Shown here: piece after piece, positions 33,799 to 42,256 of the stretch
Layout: each line of letters begins with the position of its first letter
Numbering within the stretch: the stretch's first letter is position 1
Origin: Actinomycetes bacterium
GTDB lineage: Bacteria; Actinomycetota; Acidimicrobiia; Spongiisociales; JAHEDJ01
DNA length: 64,000 nucleotides
Direction of reading: 5' to 3'
Assembly: GCA_024641245.1 (NCBI GenBank)
Contig: JAHEDK010000005.1
Location: 45,489-109,488 of the forward strand
Position numbers and translations under genes: made by a program
The notes under the pieces: generated by a model
What the model saw: only the letters and a program-made list of their open reading frames with translations
The model's database searches: none
Told to the model about the DNA's origin: nothing

Positions 33799-35930
33799 GG
33801 CTGCCGGATCAACTGAGCAAGTCGGCTCTGCTGGCAGGCGGGTTCGTCTGGTTTGGTGCCTGGGCGGGTCGATCGCTGAACTCGACGGCCGTCCTGATCG
33901 GATCGGTGGCATCTGTTGCCGCCTTCGCCTTGCGGAGGCGCTCGCTGGCTGCGCTGCTTCTGATCACGACCGCGGGATCCGTGTCCGGATACCTGTCGAT
34001 TGAGCGCGACCGGGCGATCCTCGAAACCCTCGTGCCGGAAGGCGTCGTTGAAGTACGGGGGACCGCAGTCGAGGATCCACGACCCGGCTCGGCCGGCTAT
34101 TGGTTCTTGATCGAGCCCGAGTCCGTGAGCACTCGGCATCGTGAGATGGTTTGGAGCGGACCGCGACTGCTCGTGAGCGCCGACCGCTCCTTTGACGTCA
34201 TGGCAGGTGACCGGCTTCTGGTGAGCGGCCGGCTGTCGGCGCGTCCGGGTAGGGCTCGAGGGGACGCATACGCCGGGCGGGTCGCGGCACGCAGCGTGGA
34301 ACGAATCTCCGCCGCGGAAGGCTTCTTTCGGGTCGCCAACCTGCTGCGATCCAGGGTCGAGGATCGACTGGCGGCTACGGCCGAGCGGCCGGCGGCCGCC
34401 CTCGTCTCGGGGTTTCTCATCGGCGACATACGTGAGCTGCCTGCATCGGACGCGGAAGCGCTCAGACGAGCAGGGCTGTCTCACTATGTGGCGGTGTCGG
34501 GGAGCAACGTGGCTCTCTTCCTGACGCTGTGGTGGGTCATTGTGGCTCCGCTCGGATTCGGCCCCCGCCGGCGGGCCGTCCTTGGCTTGCTCGGACTCGT
34601 GTTGTTCGTTCTTGTGACCAGATGGGAGCCATCGGTTCTCCGGGCCGGCGTGATGGCAGGTTTTGTTCTTCTGGCCAGGGCCCTCGGAGTGTCGATCGGT
34701 CCCTGGACGGCCCTCGGAGGCGGTGTGGCCGGGCTGTTGCTGGTGTCGGGTGAACTCGTCGCCGATGTCGGATTTCAGCTGTCGGTAGCAGCAACGGCGG
34801 GTGTCATCGCCGGTGCCGGATATCGCCCGCTCCGCCGGTTTCCGATCGTTGGGGCTGCGTTGGCTGCCACGGTCTCTGCCCAACTCGCAGTAGCCCCGCT
34901 GCTGCTGATTCACTTCGGAACGTTGCCCCTCCTCTCACCGGTCACCAACCTCCTCGCCGGGCCCCTCGTGGCGGCGGCCACGAGCTTCGGAGGTATTGGG
35001 GTGCTGGCCGGTCTCGACTACGGCATCGGCTTGGCGACGATGCTGGCGGGTTTCGTGCTGGCAATTGCCCGGTCGGCTTCTCCCTGGCCCCAGATCGGAT
35101 GGTTCGGCTACTGCGGGGTGATGGCAGCCGTTGCACTGGGCAGGGTGGCGGGCCTGCGCCGCATTATGGGATTGACCGCCGCTGCATGGGCATTCATCGT
35201 CATCGGGCTGAACCCGGCCCCGGTGACGCGGCCGGCGGCGGTCTTCCTCGACGTGGGCCAAGGCGACTCCACGCTGCTGCTGAGCGACGATGGAGCTGTT
35301 GTGCTGATCGACGGTGGGCCCGACGAGGGAGTGCTGATCTCACGTCTCCGGCAGTACGGAATCGACCACATCGACCTCGTGGTTGCTTCCCATCAACACC
35401 ATGATCACGTGACCGGGTTGATCGCGGCGCTGGAGCAGTTCCCGGTTGGTCTCATCTGGCACTCCGGTCACTCAGATTCAGGTCCTGAGATGAGAGCACT
35501 TCTCGATCTGGCGGCACGCAAGAACGTGCCGACCGAGATCGTCCGGCCCGGATGGAGAGCCGGAATCGGCAGCTTCTCTATTGAAGTGAGAGGCCCATTG
35601 AGGCGGTATGCCTCGCCGAATGATCAGTCGATCGTGCTGATGATCGAGGCCGGCCGTCACACGATTCTGATGCCGGGGGACGTCGAGACCTATGCTCAGA
35701 AGGACCTCGGCCCAATTCATGCCGACGTGTTGAAGGTGCCCCATCAGGGGGCAGCCACCAGCGACCTCGACTGGATTCGTTCGACCGGGGCAAGGGTGGC
35801 CATCATTCCGGTGGGACCGAACGACTACGGGCACCCCTCGCCAGAGGTTGTGGAGGTGCTCGACGAGATGGGGGCCGAGGTGTGGCGAACCGATCGCGAT
35901 GGTGATGTGGTGATCTCAGTCGGCGATTGA
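33795..35930 (+). CDS. comEC: ComEC/Rec2 DNA-uptake channel protein
   Basis: Membrane channel for single-stranded DNA uptake, 711 residues. The N-terminal OB-like region includes VEVRGTAVEDPRPG, and the Competence domain contains HYVAVSGSNVALF with many membrane helices. The C-terminal metallo-beta-lactamase-like domain has FLDVGQGDSTLLL and ASHQHHDHVTGL, an intact HxHxDH-type metal motif, which suggests nuclease activity. The GTG overlaps the comEA stop. Its 3' end overlaps the convergent gene by 15 bp. The comEA-comEC pair suggests natural competence, but no type IV pilus genes are in view. Confidence 0.95.
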   Translation: MRLPDQLSKSALLAGGFVWFGAWAGRSLNSTAVLIGSVASVAAFALRRRSLAALLLITTAGSVSGYLSIERDRAILETLVPEGVVEVRGTAVEDPRPGSAGYWFLIEPESVSTRHREMVWSGPRLLVSADRSFDVMAGDRLLVSGRLSARPGRARGDAYAGRVAARSVERISAAEGFFRVANLLRSRVEDRLAATAERPAAALVSGFLIGDIRELPASDAEALRRAGLSHYVAVSGSNVALFLTLWWVIVAPLGFGPRRRAVLGLLGLVLFVLVTRWEPSVLRAGVMAGFVLLARALGVSIGPWTALGGGVAGLLLVSGELVADVGFQLSVAATAGVIAGAGYRPLRRFPIVGAALAATVSAQLAVAPLLLIHFGTLPLLSPVTNLLAGPLVAAATSFGGIGVLAGLDYGIGLATMLAGFVLAIARSASPWPQIGWFGYCGVMAAVALGRVAGLRRIMGLTAAAWAFIVIGLNPAPVTRPAAVFLDVGQGDSTLLLSDDGAVVLIDGGPDEGVLISRLRQYGIDHIDLVVASHQHHDHVTGLIAALEQFPVGLIWHSGHSDSGPEMRALLDLAARKNVPTEIVRPGWRAGIGSFSIEVRGPLRRYASPNDQSIVLMIEAGRHTILMPGDVETYAQKDLGPIHADVLKVPHQGAATSDLDWIRSTGARVAIIPVGPNDYGHPSPEVVEVLDEMGAEVWRTDRDGDVVISVGD

Positions 35931-36794
35931 GTCGGCTGCCTCAGGGAACTCGTCGGCGGCAATGTCGCGGAACCGTCCAACGACGCGCCTAACTGTCTCG
36001 GGATCATCCGGGTAGGAGGCGACCGAGGTGGCGATGGAGGAAGCCTCGAGGTGCAGATGGTGTTCGGCGGCCAGATCGGCCACCTGTTCAGCGAGCTTGC
36101 CCGCAAATATCCGGGCGCCCTCCGCGGAGGTCTCGGGAAGGACGAACGCCAGGAGGTGGTTGTCACCTTCTTTGGCGTGAACGGCATGATCGACCGCCCG
36201 AACGCTGCGCCCGACCCGATCTCCAAGATCGGTGAGGAAGTTGCGTCTCGCCCTCCGGCTCAACTCACCGGGGGCGGGAAGCTCGGCGGTTACCAGAGAG
36301 AAGATCTTCTCATAGCGGGTCGACCGGGACTTCTCGAGATCGACCGTTTCGACCAGGCTGCGGGCGTTGAACAGGCCGGTTGCATCATCGATCTGGTCGT
36401 AGAGATCGAGTTTCGTGATCGAGTCTCTGAGTTGCTCCGTCGCCCAACCTCCGATCAGTCCGAAGGCCATGTAGCCCGCTCCTCGCGTGATGATCAAGCC
36501 GACCAACTCGTTCCAACCGATCAGGTCGATCGCCGGAGAGCGGATCCAGATATATGCGACGGTTGCCAGCGCGCCGAGGGTCACTCCGCCCCGAATCCCC
36601 CAGAACAAGAACCCGACGAAGACGGGAAGGAAGAACATTGTGGCGGAGACTTCCGTCGGATCGACTCTGCGGACGTACATGATCAGAGCCACGACGGCGA
36701 GGGCGACCAGGCCGAGTAGAAGAACGAGGCCGCGGGCCTGGGTGTAGCTGACAGAGCGTGTTTTCGGGCGCGTGGCGTCGACCATGGCCCGCAT
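35916..36794 (-). CDS. Membrane protein with degenerate GGDEF-like domain
   Basis: A 292-residue protein with three or four membrane helices (about residues 20-120) and a cytoplasmic domain that starts DQIDDATGLFNAR, the usual entry to a diguanylate cyclase fold. The following strands fit the fold, but the active-site GGDEF is replaced by EGDNH (residues 209-213) in AKEGDNHLLAFVLPETS. It is therefore probably not a cyclase; it may sense nucleotides or act structurally. The start is ATG at 36794, with 36785 as an alternative. The antisense reading frame runs much further upstream but that part is a shadow of the genes on the other strand. Confidence 0.75.
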   Translation of the reverse strand: MRAMVDATRPKTRSVSYTQARGLVLLLGLVALAVVALIMYVRRVDPTEVSATMFFLPVFVGFLFWGIRGGVTLGALATVAYIWIRSPAIDLIGWNELVGLIITRGAGYMAFGLIGGWATEQLRDSITKLDLYDQIDDATGLFNARSLVETVDLEKSRSTRYEKIFSLVTAELPAPGELSRRARRNFLTDLGDRVGRSVRAVDHAVHAKEGDNHLLAFVLPETSAEGARIFAGKLAEQVADLAAEHHLHLEASSIATSVASYPDDPETVRRVVGRFRDIAADEFPEAADSIAD

Positions 36795-36828
36795 GCTAAA
36801 CCGTTCCTCGTCGTCGCCCGATCGATCT

Positions 36829-36857
36829 TTGACTTTGGCGAGTGTGGCGTGAACACT
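36829..36857 (+). promoter_or_regulatory. Possible promoter of the small secreted protein gene
   Basis: TTGACT (36829-36834) and AACACT (36852-36857) are 17 bp apart. Transcription would begin near 36864, at the start codon. The -35 is good and the -10 is weak. Confidence 0.35.
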
Positions 36858-36864
36858 GGAGGTG

Positions 36865-37320
36865 ATGCCGCCGATCCTCAAGTCGCGTGTGGCGCTGGCC
36901 GCCCTCGTCGGAGTCTTCCTGATTCCGATCATGACATCGTCGCTGCGCGGGCTAACCCACGTCCTGACATGTTCGGGGGAGGTCGAGACGCCCTTCACGG
37001 TGGTTGTCGAGGAGGGGAGCGAGCCGATCGTCCTAAGCGCCGCACAGTTGGTGGCGGGGGAGGATGAGTCCCTTTGTGGCGGTATCAACGTCGATTTCCA
37101 GGCACGCGCCTTCGATGGGAATCGTGTTGCGCTGACCGTTGTGCTCGTCAACGAGACGGCCGACCCGTGGCGAGGGACGATCAATCTGGATCTGGGCCGG
37201 GCCCGAATACCGATTTCGATCGGCCTCGTGGCCTCAGGCGCCGAAGATGTCGAGACGGTGGTGCTAACGCTCGACCAAGGTGAGAGCGAGATCTCCGGAT
37301 CGTTGCTCATCGGGCCTTGA
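36865..37320 (+). CDS. Small exported or membrane-anchored protein of unknown function
   Basis: I do not recognise this 151-residue protein. It has a hydrophobic N-terminal segment (VALAALVGVFLIPIM) that could be a signal peptide or anchor. The rest is predicted beta-rich, with two cysteines (LTCSGEVE and DESLCGGI) that could form a disulfide. The latter half, DPWRGTINLDLGRARIPISI, looks like an Ig-like or beta-sandwich fold. Start is ATG 36865, with GTG 36862 just before it. The stop overlaps the TTG of the dihydropteroate synthase-like gene, so the two are co-transcribed. Confidence 0.6.
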   Translation: MPPILKSRVALAALVGVFLIPIMTSSLRGLTHVLTCSGEVETPFTVVVEEGSEPIVLSAAQLVAGEDESLCGGINVDFQARAFDGNRVALTVVLVNETADPWRGTINLDLGRARIPISIGLVASGAEDVETVVLTLDQGESEISGSLLIGP

Positions 37321-38138
37321 CGACGTCGCCCGAGGTCAGTCTGCAGGCCGGATCGCACACCATCGATTTCTCCGGCGGAAGAGTTCACCTCATGGGCGTC
37401 CTCAATCTGTCTCCCGAATCGAAGAACACTCCGACCGTCGCCAACAACCTCGAGGAAGCTCTCCGTATTGCCGAGGCGCACCGCCGGAATGGAGCGACGA
37501 TAATCGACGTCGGCGCCCAGTCGTCTCACTTCGAGAACGTCGAGTTGCACCCGGATGAGGAAGTCGCCCGTCTGGCCGGTCCCGTGCGACGGCTCGTCCA
37601 GGAAGGCTTTCTGGTGTCGATCGATACCTGGAAGCCTGAAGTTGCCCGTGCCGCTATCGAGTTGGGCGCTGTGATGATCAACGACACAGGCGGCCTCCGG
37701 CAGGTGGAGATGATCGAGGTAGTGGCGGCCGGCAAAGTGGCCGCCGTGGTGATGTTCCTCGAAGGCGATTCGCCGCTGGCCGTCGGTACGATCGATCTCG
37801 ATCAGTCGCTGGTCGCCGGGATGGTCGATCGTCTCGGGCTTCGGCTGAGGCAGCTCGCAGACTCCGGTGTCACGAATGTCGTCGTCGATCCGGGTATCGG
37901 GATCTCCTACCGGGGAGATCGGGAGCAGTACACCCTCCACCAACTCGACGTGATCCGACGACTCGATCGCCTCCACACCTTGGGTCGACCGGTGCTCATA
38001 CCGGTTCCGCGCAAGGCCGAGCTCGCCCCTACCCTGGCGCTGGCGACGCTCGCACTTGAATACGGTGCGGACATCCTGCGCGTTCATGACACAGAAGCGG
38101 TAGCGGAAATCGCACGTTTGATGGGGAGAATGGAATGA
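37317..38138 (+). CDS. Divergent dihydropteroate synthase-like protein
   Basis: A 273-residue TIM-barrel protein of the pterin-binding family. Shared marks are LMGVLNLSPES, GATIIDVGAQSS, VSIDTWKPEVARAAIELG, NDTGG, VVVDPGIGISY and the terminal RVHD. Several folate-synthesis residues differ: the usual ESTRPG loop reads AQSSHFENV, the MHMQG-type loop is VVMFLEGDS, and the SRK motif is PRK. It may be a genuine but diverged FolP or a paralogue with another role. The TTG start overlaps the upstream stop and the stop overlaps a short-chain dehydrogenase gene. No other folate genes are adjacent. Confidence 0.78.
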   Translation: MTTSPEVSLQAGSHTIDFSGGRVHLMGVLNLSPESKNTPTVANNLEEALRIAEAHRRNGATIIDVGAQSSHFENVELHPDEEVARLAGPVRRLVQEGFLVSIDTWKPEVARAAIELGAVMINDTGGLRQVEMIEVVAAGKVAAVVMFLEGDSPLAVGTIDLDQSLVAGMVDRLGLRLRQLADSGVTNVVVDPGIGISYRGDREQYTLHQLDVIRRLDRLHTLGRPVLIPVPRKAELAPTLALATLALEYGADILRVHDTEAVAEIARLMGRME

Positions 38139-38848
38139 GAAGACGCGCTTTGGTGACCGGATCCGCCCGCGGCCTCGGCAGGCATCTGGCAGTCAGCCTC
38201 GGATCCGACGGGTTTGATGTCATCGTGCACTACCGCTCGAGCAGGGAACAAGCCGTAGAGACGGCCCGCCTCGTCGTGGAAGCCGGCGGGGGGGCCGACC
38301 TCGTTGCAGCAGATCTCTCGGACCCGGGCTCCGTTGATGCAATGGCGGAGGCGATTCGGGACGCCGGGGACCTCGATGTACTCGTCAACAATGTCGGCGG
38401 ATTCATCATCCGGCATACCGACGACCTCACGACGGACGATTGGGATCGAGTCCTGGCCGAGACCGCCAGCGCCACCTTCTACACGACCCGTGCCTTGCTG
38501 CCCCTCTTGCGGGGCCGGCCACATGCCCGGATCATCAATGTCGCCGATTCTGGCGCGGACAGCCTGCGCGCTTCGCCGAAGTCCCTTCCCTACTACGTTG
38601 GAAAGACCGGCGTGCTGATCATGACCAAGACCTTTGCCGTGACCGAGGCGTCCCGCCAAGTCACCGTGAATGCGATCATGCCGGGAGTGCTCGAGAACAG
38701 CATCACGTTGCCATCTCTGGAAGGGATCCCGGCGGGCCGTTTGGGCACCTTCGACGACATCGCCGGAGCCGTTCGCTATCTCGCTTCTCCGGAGGCCGAT
38801 TATGTGACGGGTTCCTACCTTCAGGTCGGTGGAGGATGGAACCTCTGA
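38135..38848 (+). CDS. Short-chain dehydrogenase/reductase
   Basis: An NAD(P)-dependent oxidoreductase of 237 residues. The cofactor motif is TGSARGLGRHLA, LVNNVGG follows, the catalytic Ser is in INVADSGAD, and Tyr-Lys is in YYVGKTG. The C-terminal YVTGSYLQVGGGW is typical of FabG-like enzymes. It is translationally coupled to the dihydropteroate synthase-like gene, which suggests a pterin or dihydrofolate reductase (FolM/PTR1-like) role. The classical PTR1 TGxxxRxG signature is absent, so this is a context-based guess. Confidence 0.85.
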   Translation: MRRRALVTGSARGLGRHLAVSLGSDGFDVIVHYRSSREQAVETARLVVEAGGGADLVAADLSDPGSVDAMAEAIRDAGDLDVLVNNVGGFIIRHTDDLTTDDWDRVLAETASATFYTTRALLPLLRGRPHARIINVADSGADSLRASPKSLPYYVGKTGVLIMTKTFAVTEASRQVTVNAIMPGVLENSITLPSLEGIPAGRLGTFDDIAGAVRYLASPEADYVTGSYLQVGGGWNL

Positions 38849-38849
38849 T

Positions 38850-39857
38850 ATGACCTCCATCTGGCACATTTCTGGTCCACGGGATGCCGGCCCCGGCGAA
38901 CGACAGCAAATGCTGGCCCGGGCTCAGGCTGTATTCGACCAACTCGATGTGCAGGGGGCAGACATCGTGCGTGTCGATGTCCCGGGGCGCGGTGCCGCCG
39001 CGGAGGGGATGGAGCGTGACGGAGTCGTGCGTGGGGAGGTCGAACCTGCCTTGCCCGCCCTCCAATCCGGCTCTCTCTTTGGCGGCCGGCAGGGCCTGAT
39101 GATCGTGGATGGCCAGCATTTGCTGAAAGGAGAGGCCGACGTCATCGCCGAACTCCTGCGAAATGCCGACCCAGAGACCGTATTGGTGGTTGTGTCCGCC
39201 GGCGCGGTGCCGTCGTCGCTCGCGAAAATGCTAAAGAGCGGCGAGACGATCAAGATCGAGAAGCTCCGAGAAAGGGATGCCGCCGCCTGGCTCTCGACTG
39301 AGATCCGGACTCGGAAGATGAGGATCCCGGCCGAAGCCCGTGAGGCGTTGTTGCAGCGCTTCGGCAGCAACGTTGCCGCCATGGGTCAAGCACTCGACCA
39401 GCTCGCAGGCGAAGCCGCCATTACGCGCGACACGATCCTCGTTCGTTTCCACAACCGTCCGGACGAACCGATGTGGCATCTGGCCGACGCCATCAGCGAC
39501 GGGAAGGTCGGAGAGGCGCTCCGGCGTCTGGCAGACTTTCTCACGCACGGACATCCGCTCCAGCTACTCGGCTACCTCGAAGACGATCTCAAACGGCGGT
39601 CGCTGGCTTCCGCAGCAGACAGCATCGATGAGTACGCCGAAAAAGTAGGAGCACGACCCGGCGACTGGCGAGCGAAACGCGATTGGAATCGGCGATCGAG
39701 GGTCTCGGACTCGGAATTGCGAGCGGCGTTGTCGGCCCTGTTGCGGGCCGACGGACTCCTCAAATCGGCTCCCGAGGAGACCCACAGATTGACCATGGAG
39801 CGCCTGACCGTTGCACTCTGCCGGCTCTACGGAGGTCGTCCGGTCGGAGTGGGCTAG
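38850..39857 (+). CDS. holA: DNA polymerase III delta subunit
   Basis: Opens and loads the beta clamp as part of the clamp loader. The 335-residue protein has the weakly conserved HolA pattern: ALQSGSLFGGRQGLMIVDG, the AAA-like strand VLVVVSAG, a KSGETIKIEKLRERDAAAWL linker, and the C-terminal collar helices with LLGYLEDDLKRR. Its position immediately upstream of rpsT and downstream of comEC agrees with the common bacterial comEC-holA-rpsT order. I chose the ATG at 38850, two bases after the preceding stop. Confidence 0.93.
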   Translation: MTSIWHISGPRDAGPGERQQMLARAQAVFDQLDVQGADIVRVDVPGRGAAAEGMERDGVVRGEVEPALPALQSGSLFGGRQGLMIVDGQHLLKGEADVIAELLRNADPETVLVVVSAGAVPSSLAKMLKSGETIKIEKLRERDAAAWLSTEIRTRKMRIPAEAREALLQRFGSNVAAMGQALDQLAGEAAITRDTILVRFHNRPDEPMWHLADAISDGKVGEALRRLADFLTHGHPLQLLGYLEDDLKRRSLASAADSIDEYAEKVGARPGDWRAKRDWNRRSRVSDSELRAALSALLRADGLLKSAPEETHRLTMERLTVALCRLYGGRPVGVG

Positions 39858-39918
39858 CTGCCGGAAAGAAGGGTGAACCGCAGGAATGCAGGCATTGCAT
39901 CGTGCCAAAGGATCGACC

Positions 39919-39948
39919 TTGCTCCATCGCCCCATACGCTGCTACGAT
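39919..39948 (+). promoter_or_regulatory. Possible promoter of rpsT
   Basis: TTGCTC (39919-39924) and TACGAT (39943-39948) are 18 bp apart in the 148-bp gap after holA. A leader of about 50 bases would precede rpsT. I see no S20 autoregulatory structure. Confidence 0.4.
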
Positions 39949-40005
39949 TCCGTGCCCGCGTGAGTTTGCCGCGCGCCCCGTTTCCATCAGAGGTTTCGAT
40001 TTCGT

Positions 40006-40275
40006 ATGGCCAATATCAAGTCACAGATGAAGCGCAATCGTCAGAACGAGGTGCGCCATTTCCGCAACAAGGGCCTTCGCTCCGAGTTGAAGACCCGGGT
40101 CAAGAATACCCTGGAGGCTGCCGAAGCCGGCGAAGCCGAAAAGGCTGAGGAGCTTTCCCGACTGGCCCAAAGGCGCATCGACATGGCTGTGACCAAAGGC
40201 GTTCTCCACAAGAACACCGCCGCCCGTCGGAAAGCGAAGCTCGTTCGCGATGTCAGGCAACTGCTGAGTTCGTAG
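40006..40275 (+). CDS. rpsT: 30S ribosomal protein S20
   Basis: Binds 16S rRNA during 30S assembly. The 89 basic residues have the S20 pattern: MANIKSQMKRNRQNEVRH, LRSELKTRVKNTLEA, and the C-terminal KGVLHKNTAARRKAKL. The length is normal. It is probably transcribed alone from the promoter-like pair at 39919. Confidence 0.97.
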   Translation: MANIKSQMKRNRQNEVRHFRNKGLRSELKTRVKNTLEAAEAGEAEKAEELSRLAQRRIDMAVTKGVLHKNTAARRKAKLVRDVRQLLSS

Positions 40276-40323
40276 CCCGCGCAGAAGCCTTTCTTTGAGG
40301 CCCTGCTTGGCGAGCCTCGGAGT

Positions 40324-40391
40324 CCTAGATTCTGAGTTCTAGGCGGATGCGGTTGGTCGTCTTGGTGTCCGGGTTTCTGTTATTCACCCGG
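40324..40391. terminator. Two short hairpins after rpsT
   Basis: CCTAGA/TCTAGG (40324-40329 with 40338-40343) and CCGGGT/ACCCGG (40369-40374 with 40386-40391) are exact 6-bp stems in the 178-bp gap before lepA. One or both may end the rpsT message. There is no strong T-run. Confidence 0.35.
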
Positions 40392-40453
40392 AGCCCGCAA
40401 CCCATGACCCAGCATTTGCCCCGCTACCTCACGGATTACCAGCAAGGGACGTG

Positions 40454-42256
40454 ATGACCTCTGTGTCCGTTCGGAACTTCAGCATCATCGCCCATATAGA
40501 TCATGGGAAGTCGACGCTGGCCGATCGTATGCTCGAGCGCACCGGCTCCATTTCGGAACGGAATATGCGAGCACAGGTTCTCGACAGCATGGATCTGGAG
40601 CGCGAACGTGGCATTACGATCAAGGCCCAGGCCGTTCGCCTGGATTACCACGCCTCAGACGGTTCGGCCGTCGTACTCAACCTGATCGACACTCCCGGTC
40701 ACGTCGACTTCAGCTACGAGGTATCTCGCTCTCTCGCCGCCTGCGAAGGGGCCGTCTTGCTGGTCGACGCAGCTCAGGGCGTCGAGGCGCAGACGCTGGC
40801 CAACGCCTACCTCGCCATTGAAGCGGGGCTGGAGATCATCCCGGTCATCAACAAGATCGATCTGCCGGCTGCCGATCCCGACAAGGTGGCAGCCGAAATC
40901 GCCCTGATTCTCGGTGTTGAGGCGGACGGCGTGATCCGCGTCTCCGCCAAGACCGGTGATGGTATCGAAGAACTGCTCGACCGGATCGTCCGCGACATAC
41001 CTCCTCCCACGAGTGAAGGCGATGAACTGCGAGCTCTGGTTTTCGACTCGTACTACGACTCATACCGAGGTGTGGTCTGCTACGTGCGGGTGGTCGACGG
41101 GGTTCTGGCCGCCGGGGATACGGTGCGCTTTTCCGCAACCGCCGAACGTCACACGGCTGCGGAGGTGGGAGTCCTGACCCCGCTGGCCGTGCCGGTTGCC
41201 CAGCTGGGGCCGGGTGAAGTGGGTTACCTAATCACGGGAGTAAAGGAGATCGATCGGATCCGGGTCGGCGATACGATCACCCACCCGGGGCAAGCCGCGG
41301 TTCGGCCACTGCCCGGCTATGCCGAGCCGCGTCCCATGGTGTATTCCGGATTATTCCCTTCGGATGGTGACGACCTGGAGCGCCTCCGCGAGGCCCTCGA
41401 GAAGTTGCGAATGAACGATGCCTCGCTTGTGTTCGAGCCCGAGACGTCCAGAGCGCTCGGCTTCGGCTTCCGCTGCGGTTTCCTCGGGTTGCTACACATG
41501 GAGATCGTCCGTGAGCGACTCGAACGCGAATACAACCTCGACCTGGTCGCCACCGCCCCTTCTGTTGCCTACAGGGTCACGGCCACCGACGGATCGAGTT
41601 TCGAGATCCGATCGCCCCAGGATCTGCCGGATCGGGGAAAGATCGAGCTACTCGAAGAGCCATATGTGCGGGCAATGATCATCGCCCCGTCCGAGTACAC
41701 GGGAACGATCATGGAACTGGTGCAGACCCGACGCGGGTCGATGGATCACATGCAGTACCTATCTCCCGAACGAGTGGAATTGACCTACAACCTGCCACTG
41801 GCGGAGGTCGTGTTCGACTTCTTCGACCACCTCAAATCCCGGACCAGGGGATACGCTTCGCTTGATTACGAACCAGGGGAGTACCGGATTTCCGACCTGG
41901 TCAAGGTCGATATATTGCTCAACGGTCAACCCGTAGATGCCTTCTCGACGATCACCCATAACGAGAAGGCCTATCTCTACGGCAAGAAGATGGTTGAGCG
42001 ATTGCGGCAACTCATTCCCCGCCAGCTCTTCGACGTGCCCATCCAGGCTGCGATCGGAACCAGGGTGATAGCCCGCGAGACCGTCAAGGCACGCCGGAAG
42101 GATGTCATCGCTAAGTGCTATGGGGGCGATGTGAGCCGAAAGCGCAAGCTCCTCGAGCGGCAGAAAGAGGGCAAGAAACGTATGAAGATGGTCGGCTCCG
42201 TTGAGGTTCCGCAAGATGCATTCATCTCGGCGCTACGGGTCGACACGGAGACGTGA
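40454..42256 (+). CDS. lepA: Elongation factor 4 (LepA)
   Basis: A ribosome-associated GTPase that acts on stalled or mispositioned ribosomes. The 600 residues include G1 [17 protein letters not shown]3 DTPGHVDF, G4 NKIDLPAAD, the EF-G-like domains, and the LepA-specific C-terminal domain ending [21 protein letters not shown] chose the ATG at 40454 with AAGGGA upstream; a GTG three bases earlier is too close to it. The stop overlaps the hemW start. Confidence 0.97.
   Translation: MTSVSVRNFSIIAHIDHGKSTLADRMLERTGSISERNMRAQVLDSMDLERERGITIKAQAVRLDYHASDGSAVVLNLIDTPGHVDFSYEVSRSLAACEGAVLLVDAAQGVEAQTLANAYLAIEAGLEIIPVINKIDLPAADPDKVAAEIALILGVEADGVIRVSAKTGDGIEELLDRIVRDIPPPTSEGDELRALVFDSYYDSYRGVVCYVRVVDGVLAAGDTVRFSATAERHTAAEVGVLTPLAVPVAQLGPGEVGYLITGVKEIDRIRVGDTITHPGQAAVRPLPGYAEPRPMVYSGLFPSDGDDLERLREALEKLRMNDASLVFEPETSRALGFGFRCGFLGLLHMEIVRERLEREYNLDLVATAPSVAYRVTATDGSSFEIRSPQDLPDRGKIELLEEPYVRAMIIAPSEYTGTIMELVQTRRGSMDHMQYLSPERVELTYNLPLAEVVFDFFDHLKSRTRGYASLDYEPGEYRISDLVKVDILLNGQPVDAFSTITHNEKAYLYGKKMVERLRQLIPRQLFDVPIQAAIGTRVIARETVKARRKDVIAKCYGGDVSRKRKLLERQKEGKKRMKMVGSVEVPQDAFISALRVDTET

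Noticed and set aside
35916..38087. A 723-codon reverse-strand frame
   Set aside because: Only the part from 36794 downward has a believable protein. The upstream 430 codons lie antisense to the dihydropteroate synthase-like gene and look like a GC-rich shadow.
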